This document shows, piece after piece, positions 10,885 through 20,869 of a stretch of 64,000 bases of DNA (positions are counted from its first letter, which is position 1; each line of letters starts with the position of its first letter). The stretch is taken from positions 1 through 64,000 of the forward strand of contig QNGE01003539.1 of assembly GCA_008508345.1 (NCBI GenBank), given 5' to 3'. The notes below the pieces were generated by a model. That model saw only the letters and a list, made by a program, of their open reading frames with translations. It was not told where the DNA came from and did no database searches. The stretch is from Paragonimus westermani (taxonomy: Eukaryota > Platyhelminthes > Trematoda > Plagiorchiida > Troglotrematidae). Made by a program: the position numbers and the translations under genes.

Positions 10885-11898
10885 CTATTCCGAAAAAGCT
10901 GCCGGCGTACACAGGGACTGCGGAGGGGCATTGAAGTAGGCAGGTTTCAAACGATCGATGCTAACCGTGTCCCGAATTCCTTGGCGCTCAAGCACGTAGA
11001 AACTATCCTTTCGTTGAAATACTCTGAAAGGGCCTTCGTGAGGTCGCTCGAGCGAGCGTCGTGAAACATTCACGCGAACAAACACATGCGCGCAGTCTTA
11101 AAGGTCTTTCGAAATAAACACCTCGCGGCTTTGTTTGCGTGTGTCCGTGACACAGAGGCGGCGCATGTGCGAAGCAAGCTGTTTGGCGTAAGATGCATCA
11201 TATCGAAGGACATCCGTGGCGAATGAGAAGTAATCGCCAGGAAGACGGAGTGGTTGGCCATACAGGAGTTCGGCGCTGAAAACGTGAAGGTTGGCCCTAA
11301 GGGCGGCGCGGATGCCAAGCAAAACCAGTTGCAGGGCTTCTGTTCAACGGATTGCATCGACCGCGGCGAGGGCTGCATTTAGTTTTCGGTGGAAGCGCTC
11401 GACTATACCGTCCGCAGCCGGGTGGTATGCCGTGGTCCGCATGCGATGGCATCCAAGCGCGCTCGAGGTTTCCACAAAAGAACCGCTCTCGAAATGAGGG
11501 CCACGGCCGGTCGTAACCGTGGCCGGACAACCATGAGATGCTACCCAACGCTCAACGAATGTGCGTGCTAGAGTCTCAGAACGGACGTCGGGTATGGGGA
11601 CGGCCTCTGGCCACCGCGTGAAACGATCTACCATCGTCAAGAGATATGTCATTCGATTGAGAGGTGGCAAAGGACCTACAATGTCGATGTTGATCTGTGC
11701 AAGTCGAGATGTAATCGAAGGAAATCGGCCAATCGGGGCAGACACGTGGCGGTGAACCTTGGCTTGCTGACAAGTTAGGCAAGATCGTGCCCACGTGCAA
11801 AGATCTTTCTGCATACCAGGCCAGACGTACCTAACGGAAATGAGCTTGGTCGTGACCCGGATGCTAGGATGGGCGATGTTGTGTAGCGTGTCGAACAC
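10885..11898 (-). pseudogene. Integrase of the gypsy element, catalytic Asp lost
   Basis: One frame with two stops runs from 11898 to 10885. The zinc-binding segment is recognisable (LHNIAHPSIRVTT to CLTCQQAK). The core has its first Asp in INIDIVGPLPP, but the second catalytic position reads VTTGRGPHFES where the family has TTDRG, so the Asp is replaced by Gly. The Glu is present in GIVERFHRKLNAAL. The region 11322-11098 has LGIRAALRANLHV then AELLYGQPLRLPGD, and 11085-10885 carries the C-terminal GPFRV module ending in VSIDRLKPA. The enzyme would be inactive even without the stops. Confidence 0.9.
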
Positions 11899-12517
11899 GC
11901 GTCGTCGAAAAAGTATAGGAACTACTGGACGTGGATGTCCAGTGGAGGTATCGCGAAGGATGGTGTCTGGAGACGCTGGCAGCCGTAGAGCTGATTGTTA
12001 GCAGGAGGCGCGGAAAGCATTTTCCGAACGTTGTGCGTTGGGCATGACCAACTAGTACCGATACTGGTGATAACGCGTCAGCCACAACGTCATCGCTGGC
12101 GGAAGCATGGTATACATCGGACGTAAACTGGGATACGTATTCCAAATGTCGAACTTCGCATGGCGAAGGTCTTTCAGACCTACTGCGAAAGGCAAAAACC
12201 AACGTTTTGTGATCGGTGAAAATCACAAACTGGTTTCCCTCGAGGGCATGTCGGAAGTGACGAAGGGCCGAATAAATTGCTGACAATTCATTACCAAACG
12301 TGTTATACCTTGTTTCAGCCGGAAGTAAAAGTCTGAAAGAGAGAGCGAGCGGTGTCCAGAGTCCATCGACGGACTGTTGAAGTACGGCGCCGACCGCGGT
12401 GTCTGACGCGTCAATAGCTACACCTACTTCCGCGGCTGAGTTGGAGTGGTGCAACATAACGGCAGTGGCTAGTGCATCCTTGATTCTATCAAACGATTCG
12501 ATGGCTGTCGTTGACAC
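11899..12517 (-). pseudogene. RNase H domain of the gypsy element
   Basis: The domain degrades the RNA strand during reverse transcription. It shows VGVAIDASDTAVGAVL, then YNTFGNELSAIYSALRHFRHALEGNQFVIFTDHKTLVFA and VRHLEYVSQFTSDV, ending in VVADALSP. The acidic residues (D of DAS, E of NEL, D of TDH and D of VADAL) are conserved. Frame changes occur on both sides, towards the tether and towards integrase. Confidence 0.9.
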
Positions 12518-12527
12518 GGCTGCGAAG

Positions 12528-13290
12528 TTAATCGGTTAAAGGCTGCATGAGCTGAGTGCAATGTGGAATAAACCGCCTATCGTAGTAGACCATCCCGTCA
12601 AATCGACGAATAGCAGTGAGGGTGGTAGGACGGAGGTAGTCGCGGATTACTACTACCTTATCGGTTAGCGGTCGAATGCTGTGCTGGTCAACGTGGCGCC
12701 ATAAAATCTCTACTGCTGGCTGACCAATGACACTTTTCTGCATTAATTCTCATGCCAAAAGTCGCTAATCTGTCGAAGGGCTGTTGCAGATGAATCTGGT
12801 GTTCTTCAGAAGCGCTTGCAACTAGTAGGTCGTCGATGTAGGGGTGTACGAAATCCAGACCCCGTGTGACGTCATCGATAAAACGTTGAAACGTTTGTGT
12901 GGCGTTTCGCAAACCAAACGGCATACGTGAAAATTCGAATAAACTGAATGGTGTGATGACGGCTGTCTTGGCGACATCCTCGTCTGCAACAGGGATCTGG
13001 TAGTATGCGCGTACTAGGTCGATTTTTGAAAACACCCGGGACATGATGTCTTGTATGTGCGGAGTCGGGTACCTGTCGGGTACTGTGGCGCTGTTGAGCG
13101 AACGATAATCCTCACAAGGGTGCCGGCCGCCCGATGCTTCTGGGACTATGTGGGGTGGAGATGACCAAGGGTTACTGGATGGATGGATGATCCCGAGCTC
13201 GATTGTGTGCTCAAACGCACTGCGGGCTACTTTAAGCATGTCTGGTTTCAACCTGAGAGCTTTGGCAAACACCGGAAGACCTGTCGTCAC
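12528..13290 (-). pseudogene. Reverse transcriptase of the gypsy element
   Basis: Bases 13290-12688 encode the palm and fingers: SSPPHIVPEASGG, DYRSLN, FSKIDLVRAYYQIPV (motif A), MPFGLRNATQTFQRF (motif B) and YIDDLLVAS (motif C), so the catalytic Asp residues are present. The tether region, with YDRRFIPHCTQLMQPLTD, is in another frame at 12743-12528. The wording is that of CsRn1-like Pol. A frameshift separates it from the protease and another from RNase H. Confidence 0.92.
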
Positions 13291-13490
13291 TATGTGGTGC
13301 CCCGTGGAAACTCTGACGGCAAGCAGAGATGGAGACTGTCGAAGAACAGTCGGATGCTTATCGATTAGAAAACTACAGGAGTTTAGTTCCGTGGAGCTTT
13401 GATATACGAGACTGATCGATAACTTATCTATTAAAATCCCGATAACCGTAAGCTTTGTCGTTTAGTCGACTAGACGGTGTCGTCTGGAAT

Positions 13491-13781
13491 CTAACAAGAG
13501 GTCGAGTGCCGGAGAAGTTCGATGTCGATAATTGCCATCTGGACGTCGGCGACCGTGAAGAACCAGCGAAAAGACCTACGAGAGCGAGAGAGCTGATCAA
13601 ACACTTCCATACTGCCTCCGTTGGCCACGGGAAGATTCGAAATGTATGATCTGTTTAAGTCGTGGGCCTCAGGTGGGATCACGCTGACTTCGGCACCTGT
13701 GTCGATAAGATAGCGAATCCCCAACCCATGATCTCTTAAAAAGAACAGACGACCAGGCGGACAAGTTACGTCGTTAACCAT
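13491..13781 (-). pseudogene. Aspartic protease of the gypsy element
   Basis: This continues in the same frame as gag. The active-site motif YLIDTGAEVSVIPP is intact, near 13700-13660. A retroviral-type protease of this kind cuts the Gag-Pol polyprotein as a dimer. The C-terminal half loses the usual family pattern and the frame stops at 13491, while the reverse transcriptase follows in another frame. It cannot be made as part of Pol. Confidence 0.85.
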
Positions 13782-13825
13782 GTGGATTTGTCTGACATGT
13801 TTGCTGACTGGATCAAAGGTACCAG

Positions 13826-14560
13826 GCTGCCGGCATCGTCGGGCTTTCTTGCCAAGTTTTTGGTGATACTAGCAGTGATCCCTATCACCGTTCGATGGCG
13901 GCTGACGAGAATCAAGTGACCCTGAGTGGCTACTGTGCCGTCAAATGAGGGTAGTCGAGCGTGACCTCGAACGCTGCGTCGTTAAGGCCTGAATCTGTTT
14001 AGTTAGGGTGGCAACTTGAGCACTTAAATTGGCGATTGCGCCCTGAATATTCGAAGCGAGCTGGGAAACAGCGGTGCCGCATGCTTCCTCGATCCGGTCA
14101 GCGGTATCAGCGAAGGTTGCCGATGGGTTTGCGCTAAGAATGTTCTGCATATCCTTAGGTAAACGCTGTAACCACATCTCCCTAAGTAGAGCCTGTTCTG
14201 TGTGTGTCGTGCCTGCTAACCGCTGCATGCGGCGAAGGTTTTGCGATGGTTGACGGTCACCGAGCTTTGTCGCACTCAGAAGCTGAAAAGTACTTTGGGG
14301 ATGCGACAAGCCAACGCACTTAATTACGGCCGATTTGGGTTGCTCTTAGGGCTTCGTGGAGACCGGTAACTTCAGGATATCGTCCACCTCGTCAATGACG
14401 TCAGGTGAAAGTGCCGCACTTACGTGATAAAAACGCGTTAGCTCTGAACTACTTTGTAGTAGCACAAATGTGGCTTCTAACTGAGCAAACTACGATTTAG
14501 GATTATTCTCTCTAAAGGGTGCAAACGGTATGTCTACTTCACTGACCGAATCGTCTGACA
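13826..14560 (-). pseudogene. gag of the CsRn1-type element
   Basis: One continuous frame encodes a Gag-like protein with three in-frame stops at 14490-14492 (TAG), 13941-13943 and 13869-13871 (TAG). The upstream part reads FAQLEATF then FYHVSAALSPDVIDEVDDIL, as in Kabuki/CsRn1 Gag. The region 13941-14309 is open and helical with a coiled-coil-like segment (LSAQVATLTKQIQALTTQ). The C-terminus holds the unusual knuckle C-x2-H-(x8-9)-C-x3-C of this lineage, but a stop replaces the Trp after the first Cys and Gly replaces the last Cys. Two of the stops are at positions normally coding Trp, consistent with G-to-A changes on the coding strand. Confidence 0.8.
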
Positions 14561-14708
14561 AAACGTGCGGTTAAATCTCCATTATAGCGGAATGCACAAC
14601 AGATCGAATTTTGAAAAATGGGTATGTAAACTGTATACAAAATAGCAACTAACAGTTATACAAAAGATATACCTGCGTGAAACAAGAAATAATTCGAACG
14701 GACTCACC

Positions 14709-14728
14709 AATGAAGTCGGGGCTAACCA
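14709..14728 (-). promoter_or_regulatory. Primer binding site resembling tRNA-Trp complement
   Basis: On the minus strand this begins TGGTTAGCCCCGAC directly after the 5' LTR. A tRNA-Trp 3' end would call for TGGT-GA-CCCCGAC followed by a T-rich word, so the match is good apart from one inserted base. CsRn1 elements are known to use tRNA-Trp. The tRNA assignment is from memory, not a search. Confidence 0.6.
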
Positions 14729-14729
14729 A

Positions 14730-15104
14730 TTTATTACTCATCGTTCTAAGTCGCTTTTCCCCAGGTACGCATTTATCAGACGCAAAAAACAAGAGGCCGT
14801 TGAGGAGAGAGACCAAAACTTTATTCGACAAATTGTACAAGTGGTCTCTGACAACGCTATGAACGGCGCCGACACGCGAATTAGCTAGAGAGGCTAGAGA
14901 CCGGCCGTTGACGAGCGAGTGAACCGGAAGAAATTAACACGTTTGTCGTTCGGGTTCGCTCCACAGTCACATGACATGCAGACAAACAATCGGTTAGCGA
15001 ACATCATGCGAGCTTTCTTAATAGCCTAGGTACAATATGCAACTGAGTTTTGGAACTGTTTTACGCATCATACCCCAGGCAGGCCAGTGAAGTCTCTCGG
15101 CTGC
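14730..15104 (-). repeat. 5' LTR of the gypsy element
   Basis: This repeat is nearly identical to 9832-10206, with about eight differences in ~330 aligned bases, most near the edges. It ends immediately beside the primer site at 14728. The minus-strand AATAAA is conserved. Confidence 0.88.
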
Positions 15105-18100
15105 TACAACTTCATTGACTGGCTCAAGCGTCCATGCCTGCCATGTCCTGCGTATAAAGGAAAAAACAGACACTGTTGTGTCTGCCGTTGCCTCGCATGG
15201 TGCAAATGAGACATCTGTGAAATGCAATTTGTCCACCAATATCACCTGAAACAATTTCACTCTATCCATTTGATTGGAAACCTCTGACATGCGTGTATTT
15301 GTGTCATTTTGGAGAAAAGTAAATAGTGACCGTTACGCAAGCTCGATAGTCTGACAACCGAAACTCAGCCCGTAGTGCTACGGGCGGGACGTTGTCATCT
15401 GGCCTACCAGCATTGAGCTGTCAATTAATCTGGAGGACACTACCCTTACCAGTTCTTCCCCTGTGATCTACTTGCAGGAGTTGCGCTCCCAGAATCCCAA
15501 TTTCACTGTCAACGGTAGTTTCGTGCTACCACGCTTCAGTCATTCACGTCACTATAGGCTCACGTTCTCTACAAACACGATGTAGTTGGGGAAGTTTGCT
15601 TCGCAAGCTTAGTGTGTTTGTGTATAACCAGTCTTACGACTGAATCACCATTGAGCCATCAGATGGCAGGTTTGTGAGAGTGCTGGTGATGCTAGTTAAC
15701 TGGATGGAATTTACAGTGTGTGGTTTAGATGAGGAGGGATGCCGAACCGTCTGTTTTAGGAAGTTCCTACTAAAGAAAGATATGCGATGGTTAACGAATT
15801 CTATTATGCCAGCCAAGATGGAGGTGATAAATGAAGGCTTTTTGACACCTTCTCCTGGTTAAGCACCACTACTCTGGCCAACACAACATCGACCAGCGTC
15901 CATTGTGACTCCTGTTCCGGGATAGACATGTGCCTATTCAGTACCCATCTTTAAACTTTTGATCGGCACCGCCACAACTGTATGTTAGATTGCAGTGTTC
16001 CCTTATCAGGGCACCACTTCCCCAAAACCCTGCCCATTATGCTTTCGAACAAAGAGGTAGTCCTCAAACTTTGGCCTTGGGTACACGGAGTAAGTTGGAC
16101 GGGCGCGATGAACGGCGTATATCGTTAGCTATGGCGCTGGTAATATTTATCTTCTAGAAAACAAGCTGCCGCTGTGACAAATCACGAACATTACTGATGA
16201 GTTTATCATCCACAGGAGCCTCTGGTACGCCACGTTTTACTATGCTACAAGCCATGATTTTTGATAGCAATGACGAGGGAAATGGCACATGCCTTCTGAC
16301 TGATCTCGAAATATCCTGGTGAATACGGACAGCAATAAGGTTTCGCAGAGTCGTTGCTGAAGACAACAGCTTCCCGGTGCCGGTTTATGAGCTCAGTGAT
16401 ACTTTGACTAGACAAGGGCATATAACGAAGCGAAAATCGCCGCTAAATGCAAGTTCTCTGATTCCTGTGGGCCTCAGATTAGGATGGTCAATGTTTCACA
16501 TATTTTCATCAACCACTGCAAATCGTTCTTTTGCGCTGTGCTTAGGATGTTGAACCGACCTGCGGTAGTCGGTGTGTTTGGAGTGACAATATTGATTTTA
16601 CGTGGAGTCGCCTCAAATGTATCTGAGTCCTTTGGTTGGCTACTCGTCTCCCCTAGTAGCGTGAATGGTTGGAAGAATGAATGTGTTACATAGGTGTTCA
16701 ACATGATAGTCAGCTCCCGTGTACGGTAATTGGGAGGCACCATGTTATCGTGCGGTAGGGATAATGTGGATGCGAGTGTACATCCACCACCAGTTGGCAG
16801 TGAGAAAATACTAACAACAGCAATAATGGGTGAATGAAACTAGACGTTAGTAATAATAATAGACTGTCGTTAGCAAGCACAACATCAACAGGTGGTAATT
16901 TCGAAGTGACCGGACGTGATGGAATGGGTTCATGTTATGAGCATTCGTACGAGGACAGTCAGATCGAGAGCGCATGAATGCACGCTGAGAATGACACACA
17001 CACACGCGTACTCGTCGAAATTTTGGCGCACGTCATCCGCAGTCACCATCTTGGCAAATCCAGTCAGTGATACGCTTCCTGAACGTCTCCAAAGTGGTGG
17101 CTCGCACGACCTTCGGTGAAAGAGAATTCCAAGTTCAGTAAGATCGGATAGCAAAAACTGTGCTGTTAGCAAGGCAAGCAACTAAGCGTTCTGTCTAGCC
17201 TGACCTTATGTTTTCTGAATTTGCTGTTCTCCCCCAGCTTAAAGAGGTTTTGACTGAGGTGAACCTTTGTGGTCACAATTTTGACAGGGAAGGATCATTT
17301 CTCATCGCAGCCGTCTATGAGCCAATTGGAAGGGGTACAGGGGTGTGTGAAAATCTAATCTATTCACCACTTCTTCAAAACCCGACACGTTAGATAATCC
17401 GAGAAGTAGCTAATCCAAACGCTGCGTTAAAGATACCGCATCAGAATGAAGCAAACGGTCTCAATGTAACGTCTTCTGTTATTCGCCAACTTCTTTATTC
17501 TGTATTGTGCCAACTAACTTACAGTTTGTGACGTTGTAGGTGCTAGTGCGACCAGCCAATGACAGAATGTGAGTTTCTGTGATGCTGTTGCACATCCATA
17601 AATTCGGCTTCTCGTCACATGAATATAAGTTTTCACTGTAGCCACCATAAGATCTTCTGCTGACTACTCGCGTGGGAGATTTTCACTCAAGTGGGATTTC
17701 TAGGGCTATTCGAACTCCCTAACTCTAAGTATTACAACGAGCTCAGTAAGCTGCATATGGGAACGAGTAGCAGCCCATAACCCTTCCTGTTGCACTTCGC
17801 TGTACAGATTTAAGTATGGCCAGGTCATTTTTGGGCATGGGGCACACGCCTGTATGGATATCTCCAACAGAGGTCCCGAGTGGTTCAGTTCTCAGTGATT
17901 AATGGGCGGGTGTGATGCAGATATTCTAAGTTCTCCGGGTCAACGCGTTGCTTTTTCTGACATCTGGCAGGCGTCGAGTTTTTTAAAATACAATCAAGAA
18001 AAATCTCATTATCATTCTCGTCTGAAATCTCGGAATGAGGAACTCTTCCAATTTCTTTGAAAAAGTGTGTATCCCTGTAGCCCGGACAGAAGGAGAAATG

Positions 18101-19494
18101 GACAATTCTGCAGTGACAGTCAGTTTAACAGCTGTGCGGCTGACTCTTAACATTACGCGCGACCAAACTCAACGTGATTATTGTATCTTCATCCACAGCC
18201 ACATACGCAATTCAGAAAGCCTTGTAATAAGAAATCTAAAGAATCATTCAAGAAAAGTTTATTGGGATATTCAACATCTTTCAGCTACGTAGAACGCTGC
18301 GAAAAGCGAAGGGTTGACCAACTATGGTTGTAAAGACGAAAGCTGAACCTTACGTTCTTGAGTAAACCGATGCATTTGACTGTCTTCAGTAGAGATTTTG
18401 CAGTGCAGCTATCCATACGGATAACAACTTGGGATGCCACCGTGCCAAATCTGACTGCTCGGAAGAAGATACCATCAAACTTCTTCACTGTGAAATATTC
18501 TCACATTTGGTATAAACTTTTCAATGGACTTAGAATTGGTAACAGCATTTAGCATTTCGAGGAGGGCTTAGTGGTTACGTGACGCTACCGAACTCAATAG
18601 CTATCTACGAATCTTGTGTGCTTGTTGAGGATGTTCTATTGCGGCTTCAGCCTTTAATTGCGAGTAACACGCAAATCGCTTTCCACAACCCAGTCTCTTG
18701 GGGGTAACCTGTCAAAACAAACACCAAAAATTCATAAATTCCAAGAACCCCCCATATAATGCTCGAAATATCGGCTTTTTAAATCACGTATCTGTATCAC
18801 GTGTCTGCAACCCGATTCAACATTTTATTATATATCCATCTTCGCAGATTTTATTCTACTTGGTCTATGGATGTAGCCTACTTCATAACTACCAGACTGC
18901 TTCTCTAACATTTACAACTAGACAACCAAGAACATCAAAAACGCGCGTTTTCACGAAAACCATTCTAATACGTCGCAGTGCTGCTTCCCGAAATGAGGAA
19001 ACCAAGACTTTATTGTGTCGCAGTTACATTATGTAGACTAACAACACTCGACCCTTGGGGTTGTTTTATGCTGATGGAACCGTCGGAAAATCAACGCCGT
19101 TTTCCTTGTATGCGGCAATACTCAGACTGCTAAGAAGTGCAAACAAACTGACTCATTATTCTCGACAGACCAGATAGAATGTGTACTAGAATCTTCGAAA
19201 AATATTACCTAGCCTCCACTGTTCCGTGTGCATGCCGTAATACGCCGGGCACCCAGTGACTATCATTGCAGTCTGTGGTGGAGAGCTTTTCCGTGATGCG
19301 CGTAATAGATTCACACTACTTAACAATGTGCATTCAAAATTCTACCTTTTGCCAATCTGTGTAGAAATGTAAAATGTTCACGCTCAACAGCCAATCCATA
19401 TTACAGGCAAAAAGTCATTTAAGCAGCCTGAGACAAATGGTCTTTTAATTCGTTTGCAAACAGCAACCAAAGGAATGAATTCATGGGACGATAA
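15105..19494. other. Spacer; possible unidentified exons at 16.1-16.7 kb
   Basis: No gene is recognised. On the minus strand, 16662-16474 (GETSSQPKDSDTFEATPRK and onward) and 16314-16154 (DISRSVRRHVPFPSS and onward) read like protein; the second follows a clean splice acceptor (pyrimidine-rich, then CACCAG). They could be exons of an unknown host gene. The rest is AT-rich and featureless. Confidence 0.35.
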
Positions 19495-19500
19495 CTTTTC

Positions 19501-20622
19501 TTGCACTCTGATGAGCCACAGTTGTGCATTCCACAATGTACTCACACTGGAGGTTTATTCGAAGAATTTAATGTGAATTTGCACCTGCAACATAAGACTG
19601 TTCGAAGAACAATTTCTATGGACAACTCGGTGGTGTCCCAGCAAACACATGGCCGACTCCGAGGTGGAGCGCTAGCAACTCAGATTAACTCGTTTACTCT
19701 TTATAAGCGATATGTAGATGACATTATTTGCGTGACGGATGAATCAATAAGCCCTAGAGAAATACTGGAACGGTTCAACTCAGCCCACAAGAATATCCGT
19801 TTCACCATGGAGCCTGAGTCACAGGACGGCATCTCGTTCCTAGACGTCTTCCTGTCCCGCCGCTCAGATGGGACGATACAGAGGAAAGTGCACCGTAAGT
19901 TGACGTGGACCGGACAGTATACAAATTTCTATAGTTTTGTACCATTGAGACAGAAAATCAACCTTATCCGATGTATGGTAGATCGAGCGACGAAAATATG
20001 CTCGAGCGACACCCTGGAAGAAGAAAAACGATTCATATTTAAAGTCCTAGTTGAAAATGACTATCCTGAACAGCTTATTCACAGACATATGTTAAGTGGC
20101 ACAAAATTAGACAATCCACACACCGTAGAGAAGAAGTCTGTTTATATTTCATTGCCTTTTAAGGGCGACAATGCCTCCAAGAATATAAGCAACAAACTTA
20201 GCATAGCCCTAAGCAAGACCTATTTTGCTGCAAAACTGCGAGACCAGTTTAGTTCCATACCGACTTTGCGTCCTCAGTTGAAAGATGTATTGCCTGTTCA
20301 TGCTGCCTCTTACTGTGTATATCATTTTGTTTGTTCCTGTGGAACGAGCTATGTAGGCCGCACGACACGGCGACTATCCGAACGCATTCGGGAGCATCAT
20401 CCGGTGTTTATAACTCGGGGCCTGTCAAAATCTTGCTCGTCTTCTATCGCTGCACAGCTCATGGAGTCCAACCACTCAATCGATCCCAATGACTCATTTC
20501 GTCCTATCTATTGCGCACCGGGTTTACAATCAAAACATATCAAAGAGCGCTTACTGGCAGTCGCGGAAGCCATAGCCATCCGTTTACTCTCCCCCCACTA
20601 TGTATTCAAAAACGTCTCGTAA
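19501..20622 (+). CDS. Penelope-like RT/GIY-YIG protein, partial
   Basis: The frame holds 373 codons from a TTG at 19501; it is really an N-terminally truncated protein with no proper start. YVDD of motif C is at residues 71-74, followed by a segment ending in LDVFLSRRSDG and KLTWTGQYTN typical of Penelope. The SVYISLPFKGD segment is near 213-223. The GIY-YIG endonuclease covers about 271-364, with the CSC pair at 278-280, YVGRT at 284-288, the Arg in RLSERIREHHP and the conserved Glu at about 356. Motif B is garbled in this frame, but the +2 frame near 19635-19675 reads CPSKHMADSEVE, like the expected GSPLS-ADxxxE, so a frameshift lies just before motif C. The C-terminus looks complete. Function: reverse transcription and target nicking for Penelope mobility. 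Confidence 0.88.
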   Translation: MHSDEPQLCIPQCTHTGGLFEEFNVNLHLQHKTVRRTISMDNSVVSQQTHGRLRGGALATQINSFTLYKRYVDDIICVTDESISPREILERFNSAHKNIRFTMEPESQDGISFLDVFLSRRSDGTIQRKVHRKLTWTGQYTNFYSFVPLRQKINLIRCMVDRATKICSSDTLEEEKRFIFKVLVENDYPEQLIHRHMLSGTKLDNPHTVEKKSVYISLPFKGDNASKNISNKLSIALSKTYFAAKLRDQFSSIPTLRPQLKDVLPVHAASYCVYHFVCSCGTSYVGRTTRRLSERIREHHPVFITRGLSKSCSSSIAAQLMESNHSIDPNDSFRPIYCAPGLQSKHIKERLLAVAEAIAIRLLSPHYVFKNVS

Positions 20623-20800
20623 AAACACTGAATCTTCCATGGCCTGGTGTTCGCGTCCGGACCGAACAGATTACGTAATCATGACCGCTATCTTAACAGT
20701 CATCAACAATTTGTACAATTGACCTGATCCTTCTGAAACTGATAATGAACCGTTCGATCTTTTACTGTACCTTTTCTCACACATGATTAATTCACATAAA

Positions 20801-20856
20801 TGTGTTGTAATTAGCCTGATGATGAATCACCGAAAACAAGCTTGTTAGCTACACGT
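20801..20856 (+). ncRNA. Degenerate hammerhead ribozyme motif of the Penelope-like element
   Basis: CTGATGA at 20816-20822 and GAAA at 20832-20835 are the two conserved hammerhead core words. Stem III is a palindromic AACAAG/CTTGTT, as in Penelope ribozymes, and ends in TA (20846-20847), predicting cleavage after 20847. Stem I closes with TAGC (20812-20815) against GCTA (20848-20851), with an outer TGTG/CACG helix. Stem II (20823-20831, TGAATCACC) is defective: two G before it would give a perfect GGTG/CACC stem. The motif is probably a weakened or dead copy. Confidence 0.65.
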
Positions 20857-20869
20857 TTCTCCTAATGTC

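Larger units (their letters stand above)
9832..15104 (-). mobile_element. CsRn1-type Ty3/gypsy LTR retrotransposon, inactivated
   Basis: Two direct repeats of about 375 bases bound an internal region carrying, on the minus strand, gag, protease, reverse transcriptase, RNase H and integrase in the Ty3/gypsy order. A primer site resembling the complement of tRNA-Trp lies next to the 5' LTR and a purine tract lies next to the 3' LTR. The CHCC-type gag knuckle and the RT, tether and RNase H wording match the CsRn1/Kabuki lineage known from liver flukes. Stops and frameshifts in every domain make it dead, but the LTRs are still about 97 percent identical by eye over their central part, so insertion is fairly recent. 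No target duplication is obvious. Confidence 0.92.
19495..20860 (+). mobile_element. Penelope-like element, 5' truncated
   Basis: An open frame with the C-terminal part of the Penelope reverse transcriptase and a GIY-YIG endonuclease is followed about 190 bases later by a hammerhead-ribozyme-like motif, an arrangement known for Penelope-like elements. The N-terminal RT motifs are missing upstream of 19495. Trematodes are known to carry such elements (Cercyon in Schistosoma). The 3' limit is set after the ribozyme motif and is approximate. Confidence 0.88.

Noticed and set aside
16193..16215. CTGATGAG at 16.2 kb (and CTGATGA at 33.8 kb) as hammerhead cores.
   Set aside because: No GAAA word at the right distance and no closing stems.
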